Below are positions 1-8,942 of a stretch of DNA of 64,000 nt, one piece after another; position 1 is the stretch's first letter, and each line of letters starts with the position of its first letter. Source of the DNA: Roseomonas gilardii subsp. gilardii. GTDB taxonomy: Bacteria; Pseudomonadota; Alphaproteobacteria; Acetobacterales; Acetobacteraceae. The stretch lies in assembly GCF_023078375.1 (NCBI RefSeq), contig NZ_CP095554.1, positions 2,752,001 to 2,816,000 of the forward strand. The letters run 5' to 3'. A program made the position numbers and the translations under genes. The notes beneath the pieces were generated by a model, which saw nothing but the letters and a program-made list of their open reading frames with translations, was not told where the DNA came from and did no database searches.

Positions 1-1539
1 GGCCTTTCCGCCCCCGCCCTGGCGCAGGGCGCGGGGGCGCGGACGCTGCGCTTCGTCCCTCAGGCGAACCTCGCCAATTTCGATCCGATCTGGGGCACCC
101 AGTATGTGGTGCGCAACGCCGCCACCCTGGTCTGGGATACGCTCTACGGCGTGGACAGCAAGCTCCAGCCGCAGCGGCAGATGGCGGAAGGCGAGGAGGT
201 CACCCCGGACGGCCTGCTCTGGACCTTCCGGCTGCGGGAGGGGCTGAAATTCCATGACGGCGCGCCGGTGCTGGCGAAGGACGTGGTGGCCAGCCTGAAC
301 CGCTGGGCGGTGCGCGACCCGATGGGCCAGATGATCCGGGCCCTGCAGAACGAGCTGGCGGCGGTGGACGACCGCACCATCCGCTGGTCGCTGAAGAAGC
401 CCTATCCCAAGATGCTGCTCGCCCTGGGCAAGGTGAACGCACCCTGTGCCTTCATCATGCCGGAGCGGATCGCGAAGACCGACCCCTTCGAGCAGATCAA
501 GGACTATGTCGGCTCCGGCCCCTATCGCTTCCTGCGCGAGGAATGGGTGCCGGGCGCCAAGGCGGTCTTCGTGAGGTTCGACGGCTACAGGCCGCGGCAG
601 GAGCCCGGCTCCTGGCTGGCCGGCGGCAAGCAGGCGCTGGCGGAGCGGATCGAGTGGATCGTCATGCCCGACGCCGCCACCGCCTCCGCCGCCTTGCAGA
701 ACGGTGAGATCGACTGGTGGGAAAGCCCGATCAGCGACCTGATCCCGGTGCTGAAGGCCAACCGCAACATCCTGGTCGATATCGCCGATCCGCTCGGCAA
801 TATCGGCAATTTCCGCTTCAACCACACGCAGCCGCCCTTCGACGACGTGAAGGTGCGCCACGCGGTGATGACCGCGCTGGACCAGGAAGACTACATGAAG
901 GCGATCGTCGGCAACGACGACAGCCTGTGGAAGCCGATGGCCGGCTACTTCACCCCCGGCACGCCGCTCTATACCGAGGCGGGCGGTGAAATGCTGAAGA
1001 TGCGCAACATCGAGGCGGCGCGGAAGCTACTCGCCGCCTCCTCCTATGACGGCCGCCCCGTCACCTGCATCGTGGCGCAGGACCAGCCGATCACCAAGGC
1101 GCAGGGCGACGTCACCGCCGACCTGCTGCAGCGCATCGGCTTCAAGCTCGATTTCGTGGCGACGGACTGGGGCACGGTGGGCTCCCGCCGCGCGGTGAAG
1201 GGGCCGCCGAGCCAGGGCGGCTGGAACATGTTCCACACCTGGCATGCCGGCGGAGACTGCATCAACCCGGCGGCCTACACGCCGATCCGCGCCAATGGCG
1301 ACGGCGCCTGGTTCGGCTGGCCGAAATCGGATGCGGTCGAGGCGGCGCGTGACGAATGGTTCGCCGCGCCGGATTTCGCGGCCGAGAAGGCGGCCATCGA
1401 CAAGCTCAACATCGCGGCGGTGGAGGCGGGCCTCTACGCCCCCACCGGGTTCTTCCTGTCCTACCAGGCATGGCGGCGGAACGTCTCCGGCGTGGTGCAG
1501 GCACCGTTCCCTGTCTTCTGGGGCGTTTCCAAGGCATAA
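1..1539 (+). CDS. ABC transporter substrate-binding protein, family 5 (5' end outside window)
   Basis: Periplasmic solute-binding protein of the peptide/nickel/opine class (SBP_bac_5) that should deliver its ligand to the permeases encoded just downstream. The frame is open from base 1, so the true start lies upstream. The first visible residues, ending in APALAQG, look like the end of a signal peptide, after which the mature protein begins near TLRFVPQANL. Family hallmarks are visible: the region reading LTFRLREGLKFHDG-type (here WTFRLREGLKFHDG, about residues 77-90) and the later GPYRF and NPAAYTPI stretches. About 512 residues are present, close to the usual family length. The ligand cannot be told from sequence; dipeptide, oligopeptide or another small molecule are all possible. 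It is followed after 6 bp by the first permease gene, so it is the first gene of the importer operon. Confidence 0.9.
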   Translation, partial: GLSAPALAQGAGARTLRFVPQANLANFDPIWGTQYVVRNAATLVWDTLYGVDSKLQPQRQMAEGEEVTPDGLLWTFRLREGLKFHDGAPVLAKDVVASLNRWAVRDPMGQMIRALQNELAAVDDRTIRWSLKKPYPKMLLALGKVNAPCAFIMPERIAKTDPFEQIKDYVGSGPYRFLREEWVPGAKAVFVRFDGYRPRQEPGSWLAGGKQALAERIEWIVMPDAATASAALQNGEIDWWESPISDLIPVLKANRNILVDIADPLGNIGNFRFNHTQPPFDDVKVRHAVMTALDQEDYMKAIVGNDDSLWKPMAGYFTPGTPLYTEAGGEMLKMRNIEAARKLLAASSYDGRPVTCIVAQDQPITKAQGDVTADLLQRIGFKLDFVATDWGTVGSRRAVKGPPSQGGWNMFHTWHAGGDCINPAAYTPIRANGDGAWFGWPKSDAVEAARDEWFAAPDFAAEKAAIDKLNIAAVEAGLYAPTGFFLSYQAWRRNVSGVVQAPFPVFWGVSKA

Positions 1540-1545
1540 GGGTCC

Positions 1546-2486
1546 ATGTTCTCGTACATCCTCCGCCGATCGTGGCGACGATCCCCGTGATGGTGATCGT
1601 CGCGCTCTTCGTCTTCTCGCTGCTCTATTTCGCGCCGGGCGATCCGGCGGCGGTGATCGCCGGCGACCAGGCGACGCCCGCCGATGTGGAGCGCATCCGC
1701 GCCACCCTCGGCCTGGACCGCCCCTTCCTGGTGCGCTTCGGCGAATGGGCCTGGCACATCATCCAGGGTGACCTCGGCACCTCGATCTTCACCAACCTGC
1801 CGGTCAGCACGATGATCGCGCAGCGCATCGAGCCGACGCTGTCCCTGATGGTGCTGACCCTGCTGATCGCCATCACCGTGGCTGTGCCGATGGGCGTGGT
1901 CGCAGCCTGGAAGGCGGGCTCCTGGATCGACCGCTTCGTGATGGGCTTCGCGGTGCTGGGCTTCTCGGTGCCGACCTTCGTGGTGGGCTACCTGCTCGCC
2001 TACTTCTTCGCGCTGCGCCTGGATTGGGTGCCGGTGCAAGGCTACACGCCGCTGTCCCAGGGCATCGGCCCCTGGTTCGCCAACCTGATCCTGCCCTCCC
2101 TGGCGCTGGGCAGTGCCTATATCGCACTGATCGCCCGCATCACCCGCGCCACGATGATGGAGGTGCTGCAGCAGGATTACGTCCGCACCGCCCGCGCCAA
2201 GGGGGTGGGCCAGACGGGCATCCTGTTCCTGCACGCGCTCAAGAACGCGGCCGTGCCCATCGTGACGGTGATCGGCCTGGGCATCGCCCTGCTGATCGGC
2301 GGCGCGGTGATCACCGAGAGCGTCTTCGCCATTCCGGGCCTCGGCCGCCTGACAGTGGATGCCATCCTGCGCCGCGACTACCCGATCATCCAGGGCGTCG
2401 TGCTGCTCTTCTCCTTCACCTACGTGCTGGTCAATCTCTGCATCGACCTGCTCTACACCCTCTTCGATCCGAGGATCCGCTATTGA
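1546..2486 (+). CDS. ABC importer permease, DppB-type, with a frame break near its start
   Basis: Inner-membrane permease of the peptide-type importer (BPD_transp_1), with about six membrane helices and the cytoplasmic EAA loop (ARAKGVGQTGILFLHALKNA, about residues 212-231). The family N-terminus MFSYILRR is encoded from ATG 1546, but that frame stops at TGA 1588-1590. The rest of the protein, from IVATIPVM onward, is one frame away. One base is missing after CTCCGCCG near 1568; restoring it gives a normal 313-residue permease. As written, translation could restart at ATG 1590, which overlaps the TGA as TGATG, giving a protein that lacks the first part of helix 1. Either a sequencing deletion or a true mutation would explain this. 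The end overlaps the start of the second permease gene. Confidence 0.8.
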
Positions 2487-3394
2487 GCACCTCCGTCCTC
2501 GAGCCGCGGAGCACCGCGGCCGCGCCGCAGATGCCGGACGTCATGCCGGTCGCGAAGGTCCGCAAGGGCGCGATCGGCTTCATCCGGCGCCACCCGACCA
2601 TCGCCCTGGGCGGCTTCCTGCTCGCCCTGCTGGTCTTCATCGCCATCTTCGCCCCCTATCTCTGGACGGTGGATCCGACCGCCCTGGCCCCGGCGCGCCG
2701 CACGCGCGAACCCTCGGCCATGTACTGGTTCGGCACGGACATGCTGGGGCGCGACGTCTACTCGCGCGTGCTCTACGGCACCCGCGTCTCGCTGATCGTG
2801 GGCTTCGCCACCGCCTTCTTCGCCTCGGTGATCGGGCTGGCCATCGGCCTCTTCGCCGGCTTCGTGCGCTGGGCCGACAGCATCATCATGCGGGTGATGG
2901 ACGGGCTGATGTCCATCCCCTCGATCCTGCTGGCCATCGCGCTGATGGCGCTCAGCCGCGGCTCGGTCGGCAATGTGGTGCTGGCCATCACCATCGCCGA
3001 GATCCCGCGCGTCTCCCGCCTCGTGCGCGGCGTGGTGCTTTCGCTGCGCGAGCAGCCCTATGTGGACGCGGCCATCGCCTCCGGCACCCGCACGCCGGTC
3101 ATCATCTGGCGCCACATCCTGCCCAACACGATCGCGCCGATGACGGTGCAGGCGACCTATATCTGCGCCGCCGCCATGCTGATCGAGGCGAGCCTTTCCT
3201 TCATCGGCGCCGGCACGCCGCCGATCATCCCGTCCTGGGGCAACATCATGGCGGAGGGCCGCGCCCTCTGGCAGGTGAAGCCCTATATCGTCTTCTTCCC
3301 GGCCCTGTTCCTGTCCATCTCCGTGCTGGCGGTGAACCTGCTGGGCGATGGCCTGCGCGACGCGCTCGACCCGCGCGCGGCCAAGAGGATCTGA
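2483..3394 (+). CDS. ABC importer permease, DppC-type
   Basis: Second inner-membrane permease of the importer, partner of the upstream DppB-like protein. A cytoplasmic N-terminus with [19 protein letters not shown] as helix 1 is followed by the typical [16 protein letters not shown] segment, several helices and an EAA loop ([20 protein letters not shown], about residues 193-212). I chose TTG 2483 because it overlaps the stop of the previous gene (TTGA), a usual sign of coupled translation, and gives 303 residues. ATG 2531 is a possible shorter start. The ATPase gene follows after 6 bp. Confidence 0.85.
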   Translation: MSTSVLEPRSTAAAPQMPDVMPVAKVRKGAIGFIRRHPTIALGGFLLALLVFIAIFAPYLWTVDPTALAPARRTREPSAMYWFGTDMLGRDVYSRVLYGTRVSLIVGFATAFFASVIGLAIGLFAGFVRWADSIIMRVMDGLMSIPSILLAIALMALSRGSVGNVVLAITIAEIPRVSRLVRGVVLSLREQPYVDAAIASGTRTPVIIWRHILPNTIAPMTVQATYICAAAMLIEASLSFIGAGTPPIIPSWGNIMAEGRALWQVKPYIVFFPALFLSISVLAVNLLGDGLRDALDPRAAKRI

Positions 3395-3400
3395 CCTGAC

Positions 3401-4393
3401 ATGGCTCTTCTCGAAGTCGAGAACCTCCAGACCCATTTCCGCACCCCCGATGGCGGCGTGAACCGCGCCGTCGACGGGCTGAGCTTCCACGTCAATGCCG
3501 GCGAGACGGTGGCGATCGTGGGCGAGTCCGGCTGCGGCAAGTCGGTCACCTCCATGTCCATCCTGCGGCTCATCCCCGAGCCGCCGGGCAAGATCGCCGG
3601 CGCCATCCGCTTCGAAGGCAAGGACCTGCTGAAGCTCCCGGACCACGAGATGCGCGACATCCGTGGCAACGAGATCAGCATGATCTTCCAGGAGCCGATG
3701 ACCTCGCTGAACCCGGTGCTGACCATCGGCAGGCAGATCGGCGAGAGCCTGCGCCTGCACCAGGGCATGAACCGGCGGCAGGCGGAAGCGCGCGCCATCG
3801 AGATGCTGAAGCTGGTTGGCATCCCGGCGGCGGAGCGGCGGGTGAAGGAGTACCCGCACCAGCTTTCCGGCGGCATGCGCCAGCGCGTCATGATCGCCAT
3901 GGCGCTGGCCTGCAACCCGAAGCTGCTGATCGCCGACGAGCCGACCACCGCGCTCGACGTCACGATCCAGGCGCAGATCCTCGACCTGATGCGCGACCTG
4001 AAGCACCGCGTCGGCGCCGCCATCGTGCTGATCACCCATGACCTGGGTGTGGTGGCCGAGGTCGCGGAGCGGGTGATCGTCATGTATGCCGGCCGCAAGG
4101 TGGAGGAGGCCGAGGTGGGCGAGCTGTTCCGCGCGCCCAAGCATCCCTACACTCAGGGCCTGCTCGGCGCCGTGCCGAAGCTCGGCTCCTCCCTCACGGG
4201 AGAGACGGAGCGCCTGGCCGAGATCCCCGGCCTGGTGCCCAGTCTGAAGCAGAAGATCCAGGGCTGCGTCTTCGCCGGCCGCTGCTCCTACGCCACGGAT
4301 TTCTGCCGCAAGGTCGCCCCGGCGCTGGAGCTCAAGGCGCCGGGCCATCTCGCGGCCTGTCACTATGCGGAGAAGGAGGCGCTCGCGGCATGA
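3401..4393 (+). CDS. Peptide-type ABC importer ATPase, OppD/DppD-type
   Basis: First of two ATPases that power the importer at the cytoplasmic face of the membrane. Walker A is GESGCGKS (about residues 41-48), the signature is LSGGMRQR, and Walker B ends LLIADEP, followed by the switch His in LITHD. The C-terminal oligopeptide/dipeptide domain carries the Cys-rich [15 protein letters not shown] stretch and AACH that mark this subfamily. At 330 residues it is of normal length. The gene overlaps the next ATPase by 4 bp (ATGA), so the two are translationally coupled. Confidence 0.93.
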   Translation: MALLEVENLQTHFRTPDGGVNRAVDGLSFHVNAGETVAIVGESGCGKSVTSMSILRLIPEPPGKIAGAIRFEGKDLLKLPDHEMRDIRGNEISMIFQEPMTSLNPVLTIGRQIGESLRLHQGMNRRQAEARAIEMLKLVGIPAAERRVKEYPHQLSGGMRQRVMIAMALACNPKLLIADEPTTALDVTIQAQILDLMRDLKHRVGAAIVLITHDLGVVAEVAERVIVMYAGRKVEEAEVGELFRAPKHPYTQGLLGAVPKLGSSLTGETERLAEIPGLVPSLKQKIQGCVFAGRCSYATDFCRKVAPALELKAPGHLAACHYAEKEALAA

Positions 4394-5412
4394 GCGGCAC
4401 GCCGATCCTGGAGGTCGTCGACCTCAAGAAGCACTATCCCATCCGCGGCGGCCTGCTCGGCGGGGTGAAGGGCTATGTCTATGCCGTGGACGGCGTCTCC
4501 TTCTCGGTGAACCGGGGCGAGACGCTGTCCGTCGTGGGCGAGTCCGGCTGCGGCAAGTCCACCGTGGGCAAGGCCATCCTGCGCCTCTTCGACATCACCG
4601 AGGGGCAGGTGATCCTGGACGGCCAGCGCATCGACGACATGCCGCTCGGCACGCTGCGGAAGATGCGGCGGCGGATGCAGGTGGTCTTCCAGGACCCCTT
4701 CTCCTCGCTGAACCCGCGCATGCGGGTGCGCGACATCCTGGCCGAGCCGATCCGCAATTTCGGCCTGGCCAAGAGCAGCGACGACCTGGAGAAGCGGCTC
4801 TACAAGCTGATGGACACGGTCCGCCTGCCGCGCGACGCCATCAACCGCTGGCCGCACGAATTCTCCGGCGGGCAGCGGCAGCGAATCGGCATCGCCCGCG
4901 CCCTGGCGGCGGAGCCCGACCTCATCATCTGCGACGAGGCGGTCTCGGCCCTGGACGTGTCGGTGAAGGCGCAGATCGTGAACCTGCTGCAGGACCTGCA
5001 GAAGGAACTCGGCCTCGCGCTGCTCTTCATCAGCCACGACCTCGCCATCGTCGAGCACATGACGCACCGCGTGGCGGTCATGTATCTCGGCAAGATGGTG
5101 GAGGTGGCGCCGCGCCGGCAGCTCTTCGCCGCGCCGAAGCACCCCTATACGGAGGCGCTGCTCTCCGCCGTGCCGGTGCCGGAACCCGGCGCGGGGCGCA
5201 AGCGGATCGTGCTGAAGGGCGACGTGCCGAGCCCGATCAACCCGCCGTCCGGCTGCCGCTTCCACACCCGCTGCCCCTATGTCTTCGACCGTTGCCGCAC
5301 CGACGAGCCGCGGCTGAAGCCGACGGAAAGCGGGCATTTCGCGGCCTGCCACCTGCACGACCTGCCGGAATCGCAGAACCCGCTGGCCCGGAACGTCCCG
5401 GCCTATCTCTGA
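4390..5412 (+). CDS. Peptide-type ABC importer ATPase, OppF/DppF-type
   Basis: Second ATPase of the importer, expected to form a heterodimer with the upstream OppD-like protein. Walker [13 protein letters not shown] (about residues 54-65), signature FSGGQRQR and Walker B LIICDEA are intact. The Walker B motif is followed by Ala instead of the more common Pro, which is seen in some family members. The C-terminal Cys-rich domain reads [15 protein letters not shown], then AACH. It has 340 residues, the usual length. It is the last gene of the operon and a GC-rich hairpin follows 24 bp after the stop. Confidence 0.93.
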   Translation: MSGTPILEVVDLKKHYPIRGGLLGGVKGYVYAVDGVSFSVNRGETLSVVGESGCGKSTVGKAILRLFDITEGQVILDGQRIDDMPLGTLRKMRRRMQVVFQDPFSSLNPRMRVRDILAEPIRNFGLAKSSDDLEKRLYKLMDTVRLPRDAINRWPHEFSGGQRQRIGIARALAAEPDLIICDEAVSALDVSVKAQIVNLLQDLQKELGLALLFISHDLAIVEHMTHRVAVMYLGKMVEVAPRRQLFAAPKHPYTEALLSAVPVPEPGAGRKRIVLKGDVPSPINPPSGCRFHTRCPYVFDRCRTDEPRLKPTESGHFAACHLHDLPESQNPLARNVPAYL

Positions 5413-5436
5413 GGACCGGCCCCGGGGCTTCTCGCG

Positions 5437-5465
5437 ACGGGGGGAAGGCATCGCCTTTCCCCCGT
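5437..5465 (+). terminator. Hairpin after the ABC importer operon
   Basis: Bases 5437-5449 pair with 5453-5465 over 13 bp, including one G-T pair, around a three-base loop. It lies 24 bp past the last ATPase gene and points to transcript end or 3' protection. There is no long T tract after it, so it is not a textbook Rho-independent terminator. Confidence 0.5.
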
Positions 5466-5631
5466 TCGCATATCCGCCACCCTTTCCTGGGCCAAGCGCC
5501 ACTTCATCTGAGAATCGTTCTCAATCAACGCCCTGCTTGACGTGGGCGCCGGCGAGACAGACTCTTTCGGAAAGCCGGGACTCTCGCCCGGCATGATCGA
5601 TCCGACGCAGCTGGGATGGGGGAGGGGTGCG

Positions 5632-6135
5632 ATGCCTCAGGTATCACTGACCGTGAACGGCACGGCGCATACGGTGGAGGTCGAAGGCCGGACCCTCCTG
5701 GTGGAACTCCTGCGGGAGAAGCTGCACCTGACCGGCACCCATGTCGGATGCGACACCAGTCAGTGCGGCGCCTGCGTGGTCCATGTGGATGGGGAGAGCG
5801 TGAAGTCCTGCACCGTCCTGGCCGTCCAGGCGCAGGGCAGCCAGGTCACCACCATCGAGGGGCTGGCCGGGCCGGATGGCACGCTGCACCCGATGCAGGA
5901 AGCGTTCCGCGAGCACCACGCGCTGCAGTGCGGCTTCTGCACGCCGGGCATGGTGATGTCGGCCATCGACCTGGTGAACCGCCATCCGGAGGGCATGACC
6001 GAGGCGGAGATCCGGCACGGGCTGGAGGGCAACCTCTGCCGCTGCACGGGCTACCATAACATCGTGGCTGCGATCGACGCGGCGCAGCAGGTGATGCACG
6101 GCCGCAAGCCGGCCCTCGCCCCGGCGGCCGAGTAA
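5632..6135 (+). CDS. (2Fe-2S)-binding subunit, xanthine dehydrogenase/CO dehydrogenase small-subunit (CoxS) family
   Basis: Iron-sulfur subunit of a molybdenum hydroxylase, carrying electrons from the molybdenum site to FAD. The N-terminal plant-type ferredoxin domain has the Cys set in [16 protein letters not shown] and a later SC (about residues 42-64). The C-terminal domain has CGFCTPGM and GNLCRCTGY (about residues 102-143). Its 167 residues match the family. ATG 5632 follows a GGGGGAGGGG ribosome site; ATG 5593 would add 13 unconserved residues. The FAD subunit gene follows after 14 bp. No molybdopterin-binding large subunit lies on either side, so the catalytic partner must be encoded elsewhere or be absent. 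Confidence 0.92.
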   Translation: MPQVSLTVNGTAHTVEVEGRTLLVELLREKLHLTGTHVGCDTSQCGACVVHVDGESVKSCTVLAVQAQGSQVTTIEGLAGPDGTLHPMQEAFREHHALQCGFCTPGMVMSAIDLVNRHPEGMTEAEIRHGLEGNLCRCTGYHNIVAAIDAAQQVMHGRKPALAPAAE

Positions 6136-6149
6136 GGGGAGAGGGCGCC

Positions 6150-6941
6150 ATGTACGATTTCGCCTATCACAAGCCGTCCTCCCTCGCGGAGGCGGTGAAG
6201 CTCCTGGCCGATCCGGACGCCAAGGCGCTGTCCGGCGGCCAGACCCTGCTGCCGGCACTGAAGCACCGGCTGAACCGGCCTTCCGCGCTGGTGGACCTCA
6301 CCGGCATCGCCGAGATGAAGGGCATCCGCCGGGACGGCGACACCCTGGTCATCGGCGCCCTGTCGCGCCATGCGGACATCGCGGGCAGTGATGTGGTCCG
6401 TCAGGCGATTCCCGCCCTGGCGCGCATGGCGGGCCATCTGGGGGACACGCAGGTCCGCAACCGCGGCACCATCGGTGGCAGCCTGGCGAACAACGACCCC
6501 GCCGCCGACTACCCGGCCGCCGCCCTGGCGCTGGGGGCCCGCTTCGTGACCGACCGGCGGGAGATCGAGGCCGACGAGTACTTCCAGGGCATGTTCACCA
6601 CGGCGCTGGAGCCGGACGAGCTGATCGTCGCCCTGCGCTTCCCGGTGCCGGAGAAGGCGGGCTACGCGAAGATGCGCAACCCGGCCTCCCGCTATGTCCT
6701 GACCGGAGTCTTCGTGGCGAAGGGGCCGGCCGGGGTGCGCGTGGTCGTGAACGGCGCCGGCCCCGGCGTCTTCCGGCAGTCCGAGATGGAGGCAGCCCTG
6801 GCCGCCAACTGGAGTCCGGATGCCGTGGCGGGGATTCGGCAGTCGCCGGATGAATTGCTCAGTGACATCCATGGCGGAGCCGAGTACCGGGCGCACCTCG
6901 TCACGGTGATGGCGAAGCGGGCCCTCCTGGACGCCGGCTGA
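6150..6941 (+). CDS. FAD-binding subunit, xanthine dehydrogenase/CO dehydrogenase medium-subunit (CoxM) family
   Basis: Flavoprotein subunit of a molybdenum hydroxylase that takes electrons from the 2Fe-2S subunit. The first FAD loop is ALSGGQTLLPAL (about residues 27-38) and the second is RNRGTIGGSLANNDPAADYP (about residues 104-123); both are typical of the family. The C-terminal CO-dehydrogenase flavoprotein domain is present. At 263 residues it is slightly short (the family usually has 265-290). The start ATG follows a GGGGAGAGGG ribosome site. It pairs with the small subunit upstream. The expected third gene is missing; the next gene encodes a cold-shock protein. Confidence 0.92.
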   Translation: MYDFAYHKPSSLAEAVKLLADPDAKALSGGQTLLPALKHRLNRPSALVDLTGIAEMKGIRRDGDTLVIGALSRHADIAGSDVVRQAIPALARMAGHLGDTQVRNRGTIGGSLANNDPAADYPAAALALGARFVTDRREIEADEYFQGMFTTALEPDELIVALRFPVPEKAGYAKMRNPASRYVLTGVFVAKGPAGVRVVVNGAGPGVFRQSEMEAALAANWSPDAVAGIRQSPDELLSDIHGGAEYRAHLVTVMAKRALLDAG

Positions 6942-7107
6942 AACCTTCCGCGGCCCCTTAAGGGTTTTATGAGGTCGAAGCCTGCGACGGGAGGCGTGCA
7001 CGCAGCCACCGTCGCGGGCGCCGCCAAAGTCGGTTGCCGGAGGGCCGCAGGGGTCATCCGATATCCAGGGCGGGCGGCGGAATGGCCGCGACGTAAAATT
7101 GCATGTC

Positions 7108-7139
7108 TTGACTCCGCATTTTGTCGTTTCGGCTAGATT
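7108..7139 (+). promoter_or_regulatory. Possible promoter of the cold-shock gene
   Basis: TTGACT at 7108-7113 resembles a -35 box, and TAGATT at 7134-7139 is the nearest -10-like hexamer, but the 20-base spacing is longer than ideal. If used, it would leave a leader of roughly 75 bases before the GTG start, as is common for cold-shock genes. This is inferred only from hexamer likeness. Confidence 0.3.
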
Positions 7140-7219
7140 TCCGCATGAGCGCGTGCGACCATCATCGCACCGGTCCTGCATTCCGTCGGGCCGTGGAAGT
7201 TGCGTAGGCGAAAGAGACA

Positions 7220-7972
7220 GTGTTTCCCGACAACGACCCCCAGGGTGGCACCGGCGCCGTCGAGGCCGAGGTGAAGTGGTATAACGGGCGTAAAGGCTTC
7301 GGCTTTGTGCTTGGCCCTGATGGCCAGGACGTTTTCTTCCACGCATCGGCACTGACCGAGGCTGGCATCGAGCCCCCCGAGACGGGCGACAAGCTGGTTT
7401 GCGAGATCGGCACGGATCGCCAGGGACGCCGCCTGGTGACCCGCATCACCGAGCTGAAGAAGGGTCCCGGCGGCCATGCCGGTGGCGGCTTCGGCGACCG
7501 TCCGCCCCGCCGTGATTTCGGCGACCGTCCGCCCCGCCGCGACTTCGGTGACCGTGGCGGCTTCGGCGGCGGCTTCGGCGACCGTGGCCCGCCGCGTGGT
7601 GGCTTCGGCGACCGTGGCGGCTTCGGCGACCGTCCGCCCCGCCGTGACTTCGGTGGCGACCGTGGCGGCTTCGGCGGTGGCTTCGGCGACCGTGGCGCAC
7701 CCCGTGGCAATTTCGGCGACCGTCCGCCGCGCCGTGACTTCGGCCGTGACGAAGGTGGCCCGACCTACGCCGTCGGCGGCACCGTCAAGTGGTTTGACCA
7801 GGTGCGCGGCTTCGGCTTCGTGACGCCGGACGATGGGGGCCAGGACGTGTTCCTGCACTCCTCCGTGCTGCAGCGCGCGGGCGTCCAGGATGTCCAGCAG
7901 GGCCAGAAGGTGGCGCTGGAAGTCCGTGACGGACAGCGTGGCCGTCAGGCGGTCGTGCTCAAGGATAGCTGA
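7220..7972 (+). CDS. Two-domain cold-shock protein with an Arg/Gly/Phe-rich repeat linker
   Basis: Predicted RNA chaperone. The first cold-shock domain (about residues 12-78) has VKWYNGRKGFGFV (RNP1 type) and DVFFHAS (RNP2 type). The second (about residues 182-249) has VKWFDQVRGFGFV and DVFLHSS. Between them are about 100 residues built from repeats of FGDRPPRRD, FGDRGG and GGFG, a disordered, positively charged RGG-like tract. Alphaproteobacteria commonly have tandem cold-shock domain proteins; the long RGG-like linker is the odd part and recalls eukaryotic RNA-binding proteins. The GTG start at 7220 follows AAAGAGA and gives 250 residues; no upstream ATG in this frame is better. The gene stands alone and ends in a strong terminator. 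Confidence 0.9.
   Translation: MFPDNDPQGGTGAVEAEVKWYNGRKGFGFVLGPDGQDVFFHASALTEAGIEPPETGDKLVCEIGTDRQGRRLVTRITELKKGPGGHAGGGFGDRPPRRDFGDRPPRRDFGDRGGFGGGFGDRGPPRGGFGDRGGFGDRPPRRDFGGDRGGFGGGFGDRGAPRGNFGDRPPRRDFGRDEGGPTYAVGGTVKWFDQVRGFGFVTPDDGGQDVFLHSSVLQRAGVQDVQQGQKVALEVRDGQRGRQAVVLKDS
7486..7750 (+). repeat. In-gene direct repeats encoding the RGG-like linker
   Basis: Imperfect direct repeats of units such as TTCGGCGACCGT and CCGCCCCGCCGTGACTTC fill this stretch inside the cold-shock gene. The units keep the reading frame and encode FGDRPPRRD/FGDRGG blocks. Such a tract can expand or shrink by slipped pairing while staying in frame. Confidence 0.85.
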
Positions 7973-7993
7973 TCCGTTTCCGCGGATCGAAAG

Positions 7994-8025
7994 ACCCCGG
8001 CACCGCAGGGTGCCGGGGTTTTTTT
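7994..8025 (+). terminator. Strong Rho-independent terminator of the cold-shock gene
   Basis: A perfect 11-bp stem (7994-8004 with 8009-8019) and a GCAG loop are followed directly by a run of seven T (8019-8025). It lies 21 bp after the stop codon of the cold-shock gene and is the clearest intrinsic terminator in the window. Confidence 0.92.
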
Positions 8026-8106
8026 ATGCGCTGTGCGCCGGGCTTGTGACGCATGGCAGAAGCCGGGATAATCCTCTCCTGACATGTCAGTTGAAGAGGC
8101 AGCGCC

Positions 8107-8769
8107 ATGACAGAACCCACCCCGGACATGCCGGCTGCTTCGCTGACCCGGCAGGCCATGGACAGGCTGCGGGGAGAGATCATCGACTGCCGGTTGCGCC
8201 CGGGTGAAACCCTGGCGGAAGGCAGCACGGCGCAGCGCCTCGGCCTCGGCAAGGCTCCGATCCGGGCGGCACTCGCCCGGCTGGCGGAGGAAGGACTGGT
8301 CGAGGCTGTGCCACGGCGCGGCTGGGTGGTGTCGCTGGTGACCATCCGCGACATCCACGAGGTCTTCGACCTGCGCCTCCTTCTGGAGCCCGAGGCGGCG
8401 CGCCGCGCGGCCGGGCGCGTGGCGTCGGGTGACACGGCCCTGGCGGAGGCGCGGCAGCGCTCCCTGGCCGCGGCGACATTCGCCGAGCGGCTGGAGGCGC
8501 GGCATGACTTCCACCGGCGTGTCGCGGCCCTGTCCGGCAATGAGCGCCTATCGCAGCAGATCGGGCGCCTGCTGGACGAGTCGCGGCGCATGATGCTCCT
8601 CCGCCCCGGGCAGGGCGGCTCCGACACGCCGGTGGGGGAGAGTCTCCTGTTGGCCATGCTGGAAGGGCGCGCGGCGGATGCGGCCCGCGCCATGCACGAG
8701 GCCGTCTGGACCTCCCGCACGGGCGTGCTTTCCGTCCTGACGGCTCCGGAGGCTGGCACCGTCTTGTGA
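8107..8769 (+). CDS. GntR-family transcriptional regulator with FCD domain
   Basis: DNA-binding regulator of the FadR subgroup. The winged helix-turn-helix is at about residues 15-75, with LAEGSTAQRLGLGKAPIRAALARL as the recognition region. The all-helical FCD ligand-binding domain follows at about residues 80-210 (DIHEVFDLRLLLEPEAARRA). At 220 residues it has the normal size. It lies alone between the cold-shock terminator and the GGDEF-EAL gene, so its target is unknown; FCD regulators often sense organic acids. The start ATG is preceded by AGAGGCAGCGCC, a weak ribosome site. Confidence 0.9.
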   Translation: MTEPTPDMPAASLTRQAMDRLRGEIIDCRLRPGETLAEGSTAQRLGLGKAPIRAALARLAEEGLVEAVPRRGWVVSLVTIRDIHEVFDLRLLLEPEAARRAAGRVASGDTALAEARQRSLAAATFAERLEARHDFHRRVAALSGNERLSQQIGRLLDESRRMMLLRPGQGGSDTPVGESLLLAMLEGRAADAARAMHEAVWTSRTGVLSVLTAPEAGTVL

Positions 8770-8942
8770 TACTGACAGGTGATGCTGGGGTCTTGAAACC
8801 GGCGTTGGCGATCAGGTTGATATGATCCAAGTTTAATGCCAGTCTGTGATGCAACCTTTGGTCGCATCGTGGTCCAGCACCGAGCTTTCCCGGGAGTGTC
8901 CTCCCGGAAGATGGGTCGCGCCTTGCCGGCCGGCACCACGCC

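Noticed and set aside
2480-4363. A long open frame on the minus strand opposite the permease and ATPase genes
   Set aside because: It is a shadow of GC-rich codon use in the plus-strand genes: it has no family features, is His/Gln/Gly/Ala-rich and covers two real genes.
6951-6968. CCCTTAAGGG followed by TTTT as a terminator after the FAD subunit gene
   Set aside because: The palindrome has no loop, and the stem that could really form is only about three base pairs, too weak to call.
7486-7750. Regular repeats considered as a CRISPR array
   Set aside because: The repeats are in-frame coding units of the cold-shock protein, without unique spacers of constant length, and no cas genes are present.
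7133-7858. Minus-strand Ala/Thr/Val-rich repeat protein opposite the cold-shock gene
   Set aside because: It is the antisense reading of the repeat tract; the plus strand has two clear cold-shock domains and a terminator.
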